In this document: positions 15,821 to 23,626 of the stretch, piece by piece | Position numbering within the stretch: position 1 is the stretch's first letter | How the letters are laid out: each line of letters begins with the position of its first letter | NCBI RefSeq assembly: GCF_021401135.1 | Contig: NZ_JACBFO010000002.1 | Span: 248,001-312,000, forward strand | DNA from: Azonexus sp. R2A61 | Lineage (GTDB): Bacteria > Pseudomonadota > Gammaproteobacteria > Burkholderiales > Rhodocyclaceae | Length of the DNA stretch: 64,000 bases | Reading direction: 5' to 3' | Program-made: the position numbers and the translations under genes | The notes under the pieces: model-generated | Seen by the model: only the letters and a program-made list of their open reading frames with translations | Databases searched by the model: none | Told to the model about the DNA's origin: nothing

Positions 15821-17910
15821 CGCAGGCCGCCGATCTCCGGCAGGCACTGCGCCAGGACCTCCGCCTGCATGAATCGGGGCCGGGCAGCGACGGTTCCCCG
15901 TCGTGGGCGATCCAGGACCCGGTGAACAACCGCTTTTTCCGGATCGGCTGGCTCGAATACGAATGCCTGTTGCGCTGGCCGGGCAAGCCGGAGGAAATCG
16001 CCGCCGATATCGAGCGGCATACCCCGCTTGCGGTCGACACCGCCCAGGTCGAGGAATTCGCCGCCTTCCTCGATCACCACCAGTTGCTGCTGCCGACCGA
16101 CCAGGGACGCCAGCGGATGATCCGCCAAGCCCGCGAACCGGGATGGCGGCACTGGCGCTGGTGGCTGCACCACTATCTGTTCATCCGCATCCCGCTGGTT
16201 CGCCCGCAACGTTTCCTGGCTCGCCTGACGCCTTGGCTCGAACCGCTGTTCTCTTGGCCGGCCGCGTTGCTGATGATCGTCGCCAGCCTGCTCGGCATGT
16301 TCCTCGTTACCCGTCAGTGGGAAACCTTCACCCACGGCGTCCTCGACATCCTGACGCCGGCCGGCATCGTCGGCTTCATGCTGGCACTGGTCATTTCCAA
16401 AACGCTGCACGAACTCGGCCACGCCGTCGTCGCCACCCGCCAGGGGGTGCGCGTCGCACACATGGGCGTCGCCTTCCTGGTCATGTGGCCGATGCTCTAC
16501 ACCGATACCGGCGAATCCTGGCGGCTGCGCTCGCATCGCCAGCGGCTGGCCATATCGGCCGCCGGCATCGCGGTCGAAATGGGTCTGGCCGGTCTGTCCA
16601 CCCTGGCCTGGGCATTACTCGACGACGGCGCGCTGCGTCAGGCCGCGCTCTACCTGGCGACCACCGGCTGGGCCCTTTCGCTGGCGCTGAACGTCAGTCC
16701 GTTCATGCGCTTCGACGGCTATTTCATCCTGTCCGATCTGCTCGACTTCCCCAATCTCCACGAACGGGCCGGTGCGCATGCCCGCGTCTGGCTGCGGCGC
16801 CACTTGCTCGGCTTCACCGATCCATGGCCGGAACACCTGCCGCTACGCCAGCGGCGGGCGCTGATCGGCTTTGCCTGCGTCACCTGGCTGTACCGACTGG
16901 TCGTCTTCCTCGGCATTGCCTGGGCTGTCTACGCCTTCTTCTTCAAGGCACTCGGCCTCTTCCTGATGGCGGTCGAAATCGTCTGGTTCATTGCCCGCCC
17001 GGTGTGGTCCGAGCTGTCGGTCTGGCGCAAGCGCTGGCCAGAGGTCCTCACTACGCGCCGCCGCCGATTGCTGACCGCGCTCGGCGCCGCCGGCATCGTA
17101 TTGCTGGTGCCCTGGCATTTCGATGTCGATACCGGCGGGATCGCCCATGCCGAGCGCCAGCAAGTGGTCTTCGCCCCGTTCCCGGCGATGCTCGACGCCA
17201 TGCACCCACCCGGCCGCGTCCAGGCCGGCACAGCGCTGGCCGGCTTCTTCACGCCCGATCTGGCTGCACGCGAGGCCCAGGCGACAGCCGGTGCCGAAGC
17301 CCTTGAACGGCGCTTGGCCGGACTTCTCGAGGCCAACGACGGGGTTGCCCGTCAAATGGCCATGACGCAACGTCTGAACGAACAACTGGCAGAGATTCGG
17401 GGCGTCCGTGAGGAAGCTGGACGACTCAATATCGCTGCTGAATTCGATGGCGAATGGCGCGACGTCCCGCCGGAAGTACGGCCTGGCACCTGGGTCGGCA
17501 TCCGCGAAGTGCTGGGCGTCCTGATTGCGCCCGACAGCTGGGTCGTCGATGCCTACGTCGAACAACGCCAGATTGATCGCATCGCCGTCGGTGCCCACGC
17601 CAGCTTTCTGCCCGAGGGACAAGCCGGAGCGCTTGCCGCAGAGGTCATTGCCATCGATACGACGCGGGCTCAGCGTCTCGCCCATCCGATACTCGACAGT
17701 CGCGCAGGCGGCCATTTCACGACTCACCGGGAAGGGCGCGACGCGGTCCCCGCCGAAGCCCTGTACCGCGTTCGCCTCCGCTTGCTGGAAACGCCCGCGC
17801 AGTTCCACGAACTACGCGGTACGGTACGCATCGAGGGGAAAGCCCGCAGCCTGCTCTGGGAGGCAATTCGGGGCAGTCTGGCGATCCTCATTCGCGAGAG
17901 TGGATTCTGA
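15805..17910 (+). CDS. M50-family metalloprotease fused to a HlyD-like periplasmic tail
   Basis: A 701-residue inner-membrane protein. Residues 1-115 look like a PqqD-type winged-helix module (SWAIQDPVNNRFFRIGWLEYE). A multi-span region follows with the site-2-protease zinc site HELGH (202-206) in a membrane helix and the third ligand region NVSPFMRFDGYF (D304). After a further span near 430, the C-terminal ~260 residues form a HlyD-like region. All key catalytic residues are present. It overlaps the preceding gene by 16 nt; a GTG at 15817, six bases behind GGAG and overlapping the upstream TGA, is an equally good start. With two adaptors and a TolC-like channel upstream, it is the only inner-membrane candidate for export or processing at this locus. 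Confidence 0.85.
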   Translation: MEWLVTQAADLRQALRQDLRLHESGPGSDGSPSWAIQDPVNNRFFRIGWLEYECLLRWPGKPEEIAADIERHTPLAVDTAQVEEFAAFLDHHQLLLPTDQGRQRMIRQAREPGWRHWRWWLHHYLFIRIPLVRPQRFLARLTPWLEPLFSWPAALLMIVASLLGMFLVTRQWETFTHGVLDILTPAGIVGFMLALVISKTLHELGHAVVATRQGVRVAHMGVAFLVMWPMLYTDTGESWRLRSHRQRLAISAAGIAVEMGLAGLSTLAWALLDDGALRQAALYLATTGWALSLALNVSPFMRFDGYFILSDLLDFPNLHERAGAHARVWLRRHLLGFTDPWPEHLPLRQRRALIGFACVTWLYRLVVFLGIAWAVYAFFFKALGLFLMAVEIVWFIARPVWSELSVWRKRWPEVLTTRRRRLLTALGAAGIVLLVPWHFDVDTGGIAHAERQQVVFAPFPAMLDAMHPPGRVQAGTALAGFFTPDLAAREAQATAGAEALERRLAGLLEANDGVARQMAMTQRLNEQLAEIRGVREEAGRLNIAAEFDGEWRDVPPEVRPGTWVGIREVLGVLIAPDSWVVDAYVEQRQIDRIAVGAHASFLPEGQAGALAAEVIAIDTTRAQRLAHPILDSRAGGHFTTHREGRDAVPAEALYRVRLRLLETPAQFHELRGTVRIEGKARSLLWEAIRGSLAILIRESGF

Positions 17911-17924
17911 CCCTGTTCGCGACC

Positions 17925-18698
17925 TCAATGACGCACCAGCCCCAGCCATAGTGCGGTCGACAGCAACATCAGCGCAAAAATGATGCGCATCGTCCTTTCC
18001 GGTAGTCGGTGCGCCAGCGCAACGCCGGCCGATACGGTGAACATGCCGCCGATGGCCAGCGGAATGCCGAGCTGCCAGTCCACGCGTTGCGCTTCGGCGT
18101 AGGTGAACAGCGCCATCGCCGAACTTGGTGCAACCAGCGCCAGGGCCAGGCTCTGCGCCACCGTCTGACGCTGGCCGAGCCAGCCGGACAGGACCGGCGC
18201 GGCGAGCAGCCCGCCACCGATCCCGAACAGTCCCATGCTGCTGCCGCCGGCCACGCCGAGCAGCGACACCCAGCGCCGGCGCAGCGGCTGCTCGGGCGGC
18301 AGCGGCTTGCTGCCGCGTGTCTGCCACAGCATGTACAACGCCATCAGCCCGAGGAAACCGGCAAACAGGCGACCGAGAACACTGGCATCCAGACGTGTCG
18401 CCCAGGCGGCGATCAGGCCGGTCGTGACGGTCGCACTGACCGCGATAATCGCCGCCGGCACCCAGTTGACCGCATGGCGCTGCTGGTAGCGCCACCAGCC
18501 GATGACCAGGTTCGGCACCATCAGTACCAGCGCCGTGCCTTGCGCCATCGCCTGATCCATGCCGAAGGCGATGACCATCAGCGGAATGGCGATGACGCCG
18601 CCGCCGATGCCGAACAGGCCGCCGAACCAGCCGATGCCGGCACCGAGCAGCAGCCAGGAGGCCAGTTGAGACAAGGAAAACAAGGTCATGGTCGACAT
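17925..18698 (-). CDS. TauE/SafE-family membrane transporter
   Basis: A 257-residue inner-membrane protein of the TauE/SafE anion-export family, which moves sulfite, sulfoacetate or related organic anions. It has about eight hydrophobic spans and the duplicated glycine-rich signature, GGLFGIGGGVIAIPL near the start and MGLFGIGGGLLAAPVL in the middle. The ATG at 18698 is preferred over the far upstream one at 18752, which would put the start inside the regulator's operator. It is divergent from a LysR gene across an 85-bp gap with an inverted repeat, which suggests that LysR controls it. The substrate is not shown by the sequence. Confidence 0.88.
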   Translation of the reverse strand: MSTMTLFSLSQLASWLLLGAGIGWFGGLFGIGGGVIAIPLMVIAFGMDQAMAQGTALVLMVPNLVIGWWRYQQRHAVNWVPAAIIAVSATVTTGLIAAWATRLDASVLGRLFAGFLGLMALYMLWQTRGSKPLPPEQPLRRRWVSLLGVAGGSSMGLFGIGGGLLAAPVLSGWLGQRQTVAQSLALALVAPSSAMALFTYAEAQRVDWQLGIPLAIGGMFTVSAGVALAHRLPERTMRIIFALMLLSTALWLGLVRH

Positions 18699-18723
18699 TC
18701 GGGGAGAAGTTCGCCCATGATAT

Positions 18724-18766
18724 TGATCACATCGATAGACACAATATCGCATCGATCAATTGATCA
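18724..18766. promoter_or_regulatory. Probable LysR operator between divergent genes
   Basis: TGATCA-C-ATCGAT at 18724-18736 is mirrored by ATCGAT-CAAT-TGATCA at 18751-18766, an imperfect inverted repeat in the only gap between the LysR regulator and the TauE-like transporter. LysR proteins commonly bind such dyads in shared promoters and act on the divergent gene. Confidence 0.5.
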
Positions 18767-18783
18767 TTAACTTGAATGCAACA

Positions 18784-19704
18784 ATGACCGGTACCTCGGA
18801 TCTCGCCTTCTTCAGCCTGCTCGCCCGCCAGCCCAGCCTTGCCGCCGCCGCCCAGGCGCTGGACGTGACGCCGCCGGCGGTCAGCCGGCGGCTGGCGGCC
18901 TTGGAGAAACGCCTGGGTGTACGCCTGCTCAACCGGACAACGCGCCGGCTGAGCCTGACGCCGGAAGGCGAACGCTATCTGGAGGACGGCGAAAGCATCC
19001 TGCGCGACATCGAGCGGCTGGAGCGTTCGTTGCTCGACAGTCGTGAACAGCCGCAGGGCCTGTTGCGCATCAACGCCAGTTTCGGCTTCGGCCGCCGGCA
19101 CCTCGGGCCGGCGATTTCGGATTTCGTCCGCCGTTGGCCGGAAGTCGAAGTCATCCTGCACCTCAGCGACCGTACGCTGGACCTGACCGAGCATGCGCTC
19201 GACATCGCCATCCGTTTCGGCCCACCGCCTGACGCCCGCGTACTGGCCCGTCGCATCGCCGCCAACCGCCGACTGCTGTGCGCCGCCCCGGCCTATCTGG
19301 CAAGGCGCGGCATGCCGGACAGCCCGCAGGCGCTGGCCGATCACGAGTGCATCGTGATCCGCGAGCACGAACGGGTCTACAACAACTGGCAATTGACCGA
19401 CGGCCAGCGGCAGTTGACCGTCAAGGTGCGCAGCCCGCTGGCGGTGAATCACGGCGAGATCGCCGTCGACTGGGCGCTGGCCGGCCACGGCATCGTGCTG
19501 CGCTCGGAATGGGACATCGCCGCCGACCTGCGGGCCGGCCGGCTGATCCGCGTGCTGCCCGGCTGGGAAGGCGCCGAGGCCGACATCCACGCGATCTACC
19601 CGCAACGCCATCTGCTGTCGGCCAAGGTGCGTGCCTTCCTCGATTTCCTGAGCGAACGCTTCGCCGCGCTGCAGGCCGGCGATCCGGGCAGTGCAGGCTG
19701 GTGA
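18784..19704 (+). CDS. LysR-family transcriptional regulator
   Basis: A 306-residue regulator. The N-terminal winged helix spans about residues 1-62 (LAAAAQALDVTPPAVSRRLAALEKRLGVRLLNRTTRRLSLT), and the rest is the two-lobed effector-binding domain with DFVRRWPEVEVILHLSDR and DIAIRFGPPPDARVLARRI. The pattern is that of the DsdC/AaeR-like 'RLLNRTTRRLSLT' subgroup. The ATG at 18784 gives the expected family length. It is divergent from the TauE-like gene and probably controls it; the inducer is unknown. An aminotransferase gene follows 56 bp downstream in the same direction. Confidence 0.92.
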   Translation: MTGTSDLAFFSLLARQPSLAAAAQALDVTPPAVSRRLAALEKRLGVRLLNRTTRRLSLTPEGERYLEDGESILRDIERLERSLLDSREQPQGLLRINASFGFGRRHLGPAISDFVRRWPEVEVILHLSDRTLDLTEHALDIAIRFGPPPDARVLARRIAANRRLLCAAPAYLARRGMPDSPQALADHECIVIREHERVYNNWQLTDGQRQLTVKVRSPLAVNHGEIAVDWALAGHGIVLRSEWDIAADLRAGRLIRVLPGWEGAEADIHAIYPQRHLLSAKVRAFLDFLSERFAALQAGDPGSAGW

Positions 19705-19760
19705 ATCGGCCGGCCTGACGGTATCCTGCGCGTTCAAAAATATTTCCCGGAGAGATGACC

Positions 19761-20894
19761 ATGCCCGCCCTGCTCCCGCATCCCGATCCCGAAGGCCTGC
19801 TCGAATATTCGGTGGTCTATACCGACCGCGCGCTGAATCACATGTCGGTGAAGTTCCAGGGCGTCATGCGCGACATTTCCCGCATCCTGAAGCAGGTCTA
19901 CCACGCCAAGGCAGCGGTCGTCGTGCCGGGCAGCGGCAGCTTCGGCATGGAAGCCGTCGCCCGCCAGTTCGCCAGCGGTCGCAAGGTGATGGTCATCCGC
20001 AACGGCTGGTTCAGCTTCCGCTGGACGCAGATTTTCGACATGGGGCACATTCCGTCCGAAGCCGTCGTCCTCAAGGCCCGGCGTAACGGCGACGGGCCGC
20101 AGGCACCGTTCGCCCCGCCGCCGATCGACGAGGTGGTCGCGGCGATCCGCGCCGAACGGCCGGAAGTCGTCTTCGCGCCGCATGTCGAAACGGCCTCCGG
20201 CATGATCCTGCCGGACGACTACCTCAAGGCGGTCGGCCAGGCGGTGCGTGCGGTCGACGGCATGTTCGTGCTCGATTGCGTCGCCTCCGGCACGGTCTGG
20301 GTAGATATGGCGGCCAACGATGTCGACGTGCTGATCTCGGCGCCGCAGAAAGGCTGGAGCGCCTCGCCCTGCTGCGCGCTGGTGGCGCTCGGCGAACGCG
20401 CCCGCGCCCACATCGATGCCACCAACAGCACGAGTTTCGCCTGCGACCTGAAAAAATGGCTGAACATCATGGAAGCCTACGAAGCCGGCGGTCATGCCTA
20501 TCACGCAACGATGCCGACCGATGCACTGACCACTCTGCGCGACGTGATGCTGGAAACCGAAGCCTATGGCTTCGACAAAGTCTGCCAGGAGCAATGGGAG
20601 CTCGGCCGACGGGTGCGCCTGCAACTCGTTGCACGCGGCTATCCCAGCGTCGCCGCCGAAGGCTTCCAGGCCCCCGGCGTGGTGGTCAGCTACACCACCG
20701 ACCCGGAGATCCAGAACGGCAAGCGTTTCCTGGCGCTCGGCCTGCAGACAGCGGCCGGCGTACCGTTGATGTGCGACGAGCCGGCCGATTTCCGCAGCTT
20801 CCGCATCGGTCTGTTCGGACTCGACAAGCTGCACGATCCCGAGGGCACGACGACACGGCTGAGCACGGCGCTCGATGCGCTGGCCGGTCACTGA
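19761..20894 (+). CDS. Class V aminotransferase, alanine-glyoxylate/serine-pyruvate type
   Basis: A 377-residue PLP enzyme of the alanine-glyoxylate or serine-pyruvate aminotransferase family. The cofactor lysine lies in SAPQKGWSASP; upstream, VVPGSGSFGMEAV and VLDCVASGTVWVDMAANDVDVL supply the phosphate- and ring-binding residues, and the C-terminus contains FRIGLFGLDKL. The ATG at 19761 is chosen because it sits eight bases after GGAG; an ATG at 19755 is only two bases from it. The true amino donor and acceptor cannot be told from sequence. It is a single gene between LysR and spy, with no obvious operon partner. Confidence 0.85.
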   Translation: MPALLPHPDPEGLLEYSVVYTDRALNHMSVKFQGVMRDISRILKQVYHAKAAVVVPGSGSFGMEAVARQFASGRKVMVIRNGWFSFRWTQIFDMGHIPSEAVVLKARRNGDGPQAPFAPPPIDEVVAAIRAERPEVVFAPHVETASGMILPDDYLKAVGQAVRAVDGMFVLDCVASGTVWVDMAANDVDVLISAPQKGWSASPCCALVALGERARAHIDATNSTSFACDLKKWLNIMEAYEAGGHAYHATMPTDALTTLRDVMLETEAYGFDKVCQEQWELGRRVRLQLVARGYPSVAAEGFQAPGVVVSYTTDPEIQNGKRFLALGLQTAAGVPLMCDEPADFRSFRIGLFGLDKLHDPEGTTTRLSTALDALAGH

Positions 20895-20898
20895 CGGG

Positions 20899-20948
20899 TT
20901 ACGATTCCTTACATCCTGCAAACGACGTCTTACGCCGATCTCCGTAAG
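20899..20948 (+). promoter_or_regulatory. Candidate response-regulator site upstream of spy-like gene
   Basis: A direct repeat TTAC-N6-TTAC (20899-20912) is followed by an inverted repeat CTTACG-N8-CGTAAG (20929-20948), one to two helical turns further on. Spaced TTAC half-sites are typical of OmpR-family regulators. The gene downstream belongs to a family usually induced by envelope-stress two-component systems. Confidence 0.35.
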
Positions 20949-20999
20949 CTTCATCCTGTCGCCGGTACTCATTGCCGGCTCATCCACAGGAGAAGCCCC

Positions 21000-21542
21000 A
21001 TGAAGAAGCCCTTCCCGATCACGACCCAGCGCTTTCTCGTTGCCGCCTGCGTGGCGCTCGCCCTGCCGCTGAGCGCCATGGCCTTCCCGGAAGGCAAGGC
21101 CGGTTCCGGCGGCAGCCACGGCAGCTGCGACGGCATGCGCGGCAGCCACGGCATGAAGGGCGGCCCGATGCCGATGATCCACGGCCTGCACCGACTCGAC
21201 CTGAGCGACGCACAGGAAGACAAGATTTTCGACATCATGCACGCCCAGGCACCGGCCGCCCGCGATCAGATGCGCGCACTGCTCAAGTCCGAGGACGAAC
21301 TGCGCAAGCTGAAAGCCGCGCCGGATTACAGCGATGCCAAGGCCAAGGTCCTGATCGACCAGATCGCCAAGCAACGCGCCGACATGGAAATGTCGCGTCT
21401 GCAGAACGAGCGCAAGGTCCTGGATGTCCTGACGCCGGAACAGCGCAAACAACTGACCGAGATGAAACCGGCCGATGGTAAGCCGGGCAAACGTGGTGAC
21501 CGCCGCGCGCCGCCGCCTCCGCCGGCGCCCGCCAAGTCCTGA
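21000..21542 (+). CDS. Spy/CpxP-like periplasmic protein
   Basis: A 180-residue exported protein with a Sec signal peptide (cleavage near LSAMA-FPEG). The mature helical part has the two LTxxQ-type motifs of the Spy/CpxP family (LSDAQEDKIFDIM and LTPEQRKQL), preceded by a Gly/Ser/His/Met-rich segment and ending in a Pro/Ala tail. Members act as ATP-independent periplasmic chaperones or as sensors of metal and envelope stress. The His/Met-rich segment could bind metal, which is inference. A strong terminator follows, so it is a single-gene unit. A good ribosome site (AGGAGA) precedes the start. Confidence 0.82.
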   Translation: MKKPFPITTQRFLVAACVALALPLSAMAFPEGKAGSGGSHGSCDGMRGSHGMKGGPMPMIHGLHRLDLSDAQEDKIFDIMHAQAPAARDQMRALLKSEDELRKLKAAPDYSDAKAKVLIDQIAKQRADMEMSRLQNERKVLDVLTPEQRKQLTEMKPADGKPGKRGDRRAPPPPPAPAKS

Positions 21543-21562
21543 CCCGGACCACGCCCAACGAC

Positions 21563-21593
21563 AAACGCCGGCTTTACGCCGGCGTTTCTTTTT
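21563..21593 (+). terminator. Rho-independent terminator after spy-like gene
   Basis: AAACGCCGGC pairs perfectly with GCCGGCGTTT across a five-base loop and is followed by CTTTTT. It ends right at the NifA site of the next operon and insulates it. Confidence 0.9.
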
Positions 21594-21608
21594 GTCGGCT
21601 TCCCGACA
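21593..21608 (+). promoter_or_regulatory. NifA upstream activator sequence
   Basis: TGTCGGCTTCCCGACA matches TGT-N10-ACA exactly and is itself a near-perfect dyad. Its centre is about 98 bp upstream of the predicted sigma-54 start site, the usual distance for NifA. Confidence 0.85.
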
Positions 21609-21670
21609 AGCTTTCATCCAATCCGTACGGTCGACATCGAAAAATCCTTGTTTTTCAATACGATGATCGT

Positions 21671-21686
21671 TGGCACCCCACTTGCT
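21671..21686 (+). promoter_or_regulatory. Sigma-54 (-24/-12) promoter of the nifV operon
   Basis: TGGCACCCCACTTGCT matches the consensus TGGCAC-N5-TTGC. The expected start site is near 21697, leaving a leader of only about 13 nt that contains the ribosome site AAGGAGA before the ATG at 21711. Confidence 0.88.
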
Positions 21687-21710
21687 TTCCATCCAGGCAA
21701 GGAGAACCCG

Positions 21711-22850
21711 ATGAGCCAAGCTTCCTTCGTCACGATCAACGACACGACCCTGCGCGACGGCGAACAGTCCGCCGGCGTTGCGTTCTCGCTCGACGAGAAG
21801 CTGCTGATCGCCCGCCGCCTCGACGCCATCGGCGTGCCCGAACTGGAAGTCGGCATCCCGGCCATGGGCGAGGAAGAGCGCGAATCCATCCGCGCCGTCG
21901 CGGCACTTGGCCTGAATGCACGGCTGATGGTGTGGAGCCGCATGCATCCGGCCGACATCGCCGCCTGCGCCGGACTGGGCGCTCAACTGATCGACATCTC
22001 GGTGCCGGCCTCCGACCAGCATCTGGCCTACAAGCTGAAACAGGATCGCGCCTGGCTGCTGCGCGAATTGCCGAAATACATCGGCGCCGGCCTCAGCCTC
22101 GGCCTGGACGTCGGCCTCGGCTGCGAGGACGCCTCGCGCGCCGACATGGACTTCCTGTGCGCGCTAGCCGAAACCGCCGAACGCGCCGGCGCCCGCCGGC
22201 TGCGTTTTGCCGACACCCTGGGCATCCTCGAACCGTTCTCGACCTTCGACAAAATCGCCCGCCTGCGCCGGTCGACCGGACTGGAGATCGAAATGCACGC
22301 CCACGACGACCTCGGCCTGGCCACCGCCAACACGCTGGCCGCCTGCAAGGCCGGCGCGACGCACGTCAATACCACGGTCAACGGTCTGGGCGAACGGGCC
22401 GGCAATGCACCGCTCGAAGAAGTCGTGCTCGGCCTGAAAAAGCTGCACGACATCGCCACCGGCATCGAATTGCGCGATTTCCCGGCGCTGTCGGCCATCG
22501 TCGCCAGCGCTTCCGGCCGTGCCGTGCCCTGGCAGAAGAGCGTCGTCGGCGCCGGCGCCTTCACGCACGAAGCCGGCATCCATGTCGACGGCCTGCTCAA
22601 GCATCCGGACAACTACCAGGGTTTCGACCCCAGCGAGGTCGGCCAGCGCCACCGCATCGTGCTCGGCAAGCATTCCGGCTCGCGTGCCGTGCAGGTGGTT
22701 TACGGCGATCTGGGGATCGATCTCGACAACACGCAGGCGCAATCCCTGTTGCCGCTGGTACGCGGTTTCGTTGCCACCCACAAGCATCCGCCCGAGGCGG
22801 CCGATCTGCTCGGCCTGCTCGCTTCCCTCAGGAGTCCGCTCCATGTCTGA
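21711..22850 (+). CDS. nifV: Homocitrate synthase NifV
   Basis: A 379-residue enzyme that condenses acetyl-CoA with 2-oxoglutarate to (R)-homocitrate, the organic ligand of the nitrogenase FeMo-cofactor. The family signatures [16 protein letters not shown] at the N-terminus, the metal-binding [12 protein letters not shown] and [14 protein letters not shown] are intact, and the length is typical of NifV, not of leucine-type isopropylmalate synthase. The ATG at 21711 is chosen for its ribosome site and because it lies just after the sigma-54 promoter. It is the first gene of the nifV-cysE-unknown-nifW-nifZ-nifM operon; its stop overlaps cysE by 8 nt. Confidence 0.96.
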   Translation: MSQASFVTINDTTLRDGEQSAGVAFSLDEKLLIARRLDAIGVPELEVGIPAMGEEERESIRAVAALGLNARLMVWSRMHPADIAACAGLGAQLIDISVPASDQHLAYKLKQDRAWLLRELPKYIGAGLSLGLDVGLGCEDASRADMDFLCALAETAERAGARRLRFADTLGILEPFSTFDKIARLRRSTGLEIEMHAHDDLGLATANTLAACKAGATHVNTTVNGLGERAGNAPLEEVVLGLKKLHDIATGIELRDFPALSAIVASASGRAVPWQKSVVGAGAFTHEAGIHVDGLLKHPDNYQGFDPSEVGQRHRIVLGKHSGSRAVQVVYGDLGIDLDNTQAQSLLPLVRGFVATHKHPPEAADLLGLLASLRSPLHV

Positions 22851-23625
22851 CGCCTTGACCATGACCTCTCAAGCCGTACCCGCGCCCAGCCTCTGGGCGA
22901 TCCTCAAGGAAGACCTGGCCTGCGTCTTCGAGCGCGACCCGGCCGCCCGGTCGACCGTCGAGGTGCTGACCACCTATCCCGGCCTGCACGCAATCTTCGC
23001 CCACCGCCTGGCCCACCGACTGTGGCTCGGCGGCTGGCGCTATGCCGCCCGTTTCCTGTCTTTCCTCGGCCGCATGCTGACCAATGTCGACATCCACCCC
23101 GGGGCAACCATCGGTCATCGCTTCTTCATCGATCACGGCGCCTGCGTGGTGATCGGCGAGACGGCGGAAATCGGCGACGACGTCACGCTCTACCACGGCG
23201 TGACGCTCGGCGGCACTTCCTGGAACAAGGGCAAGCGCCACCCGACGCTGGCCAACGGCGTGGTGGTCGGCGCCGGCGCCAAGATTCTCGGCCCGATCGT
23301 CATCGGCGAACGGGTCCGGGTCGGCGCCAACTCGGTGGTGGTCAAGGACGTGCCGGCCGACCGCACGGTCGTCGGCATCCCCGGCCGGGTCGTCGATACC
23401 CGCATCGCGCGAGCCCCGGCCAACGGCATCAATCTCGACCACAACGTGCTGCCCGATCCGGTGGCCAAGTCGATCGCCTGCCTGATCGAACGCATCGAAA
23501 CGCTGGAAAAGGAACTCGCACAACTGCGCAACGAACCGGAACCGGGCGATCACGGCGATTGCCGTACCTGCTCGGCCGGCGACCTGTGCTGCGAAAACGA
23601 AGCGATGCACGAGGCGGCGCACTGA
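22843..23625 (+). CDS. cysE: Serine O-acetyltransferase (nif-associated CysE/NifP)
   Basis: A 260-residue left-handed beta-helix acetyltransferase that makes O-acetylserine, the precursor of cysteine; the nif-linked copy is thought to boost cysteine supply for iron-sulfur cluster assembly. The serine acetyltransferase core ([42 protein letters not shown]) with catalytic His residues is complete, and hexapeptide repeats continue to about residue 190. The C-terminus adds a cysteine-rich tail ([14 protein letters not shown]) not expected in housekeeping CysE; it could bind metal or a cluster. The ATG follows AGGAG inside the end of nifV. Confidence 0.94.
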   Translation: MSDALTMTSQAVPAPSLWAILKEDLACVFERDPAARSTVEVLTTYPGLHAIFAHRLAHRLWLGGWRYAARFLSFLGRMLTNVDIHPGATIGHRFFIDHGACVVIGETAEIGDDVTLYHGVTLGGTSWNKGKRHPTLANGVVVGAGAKILGPIVIGERVRVGANSVVVKDVPADRTVVGIPGRVVDTRIARAPANGINLDHNVLPDPVAKSIACLIERIETLEKELAQLRNEPEPGDHGDCRTCSAGDLCCENEAMHEAAH

Positions 23626-23626
23626 C

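Noticed and set aside
19734..22022. 762-codon minus-strand open frame across the aminotransferase, spy-like gene and nifV start.
   Set aside because: Low-complexity shadow; it would run through a terminator, a sigma-54 promoter and three well-supported genes.
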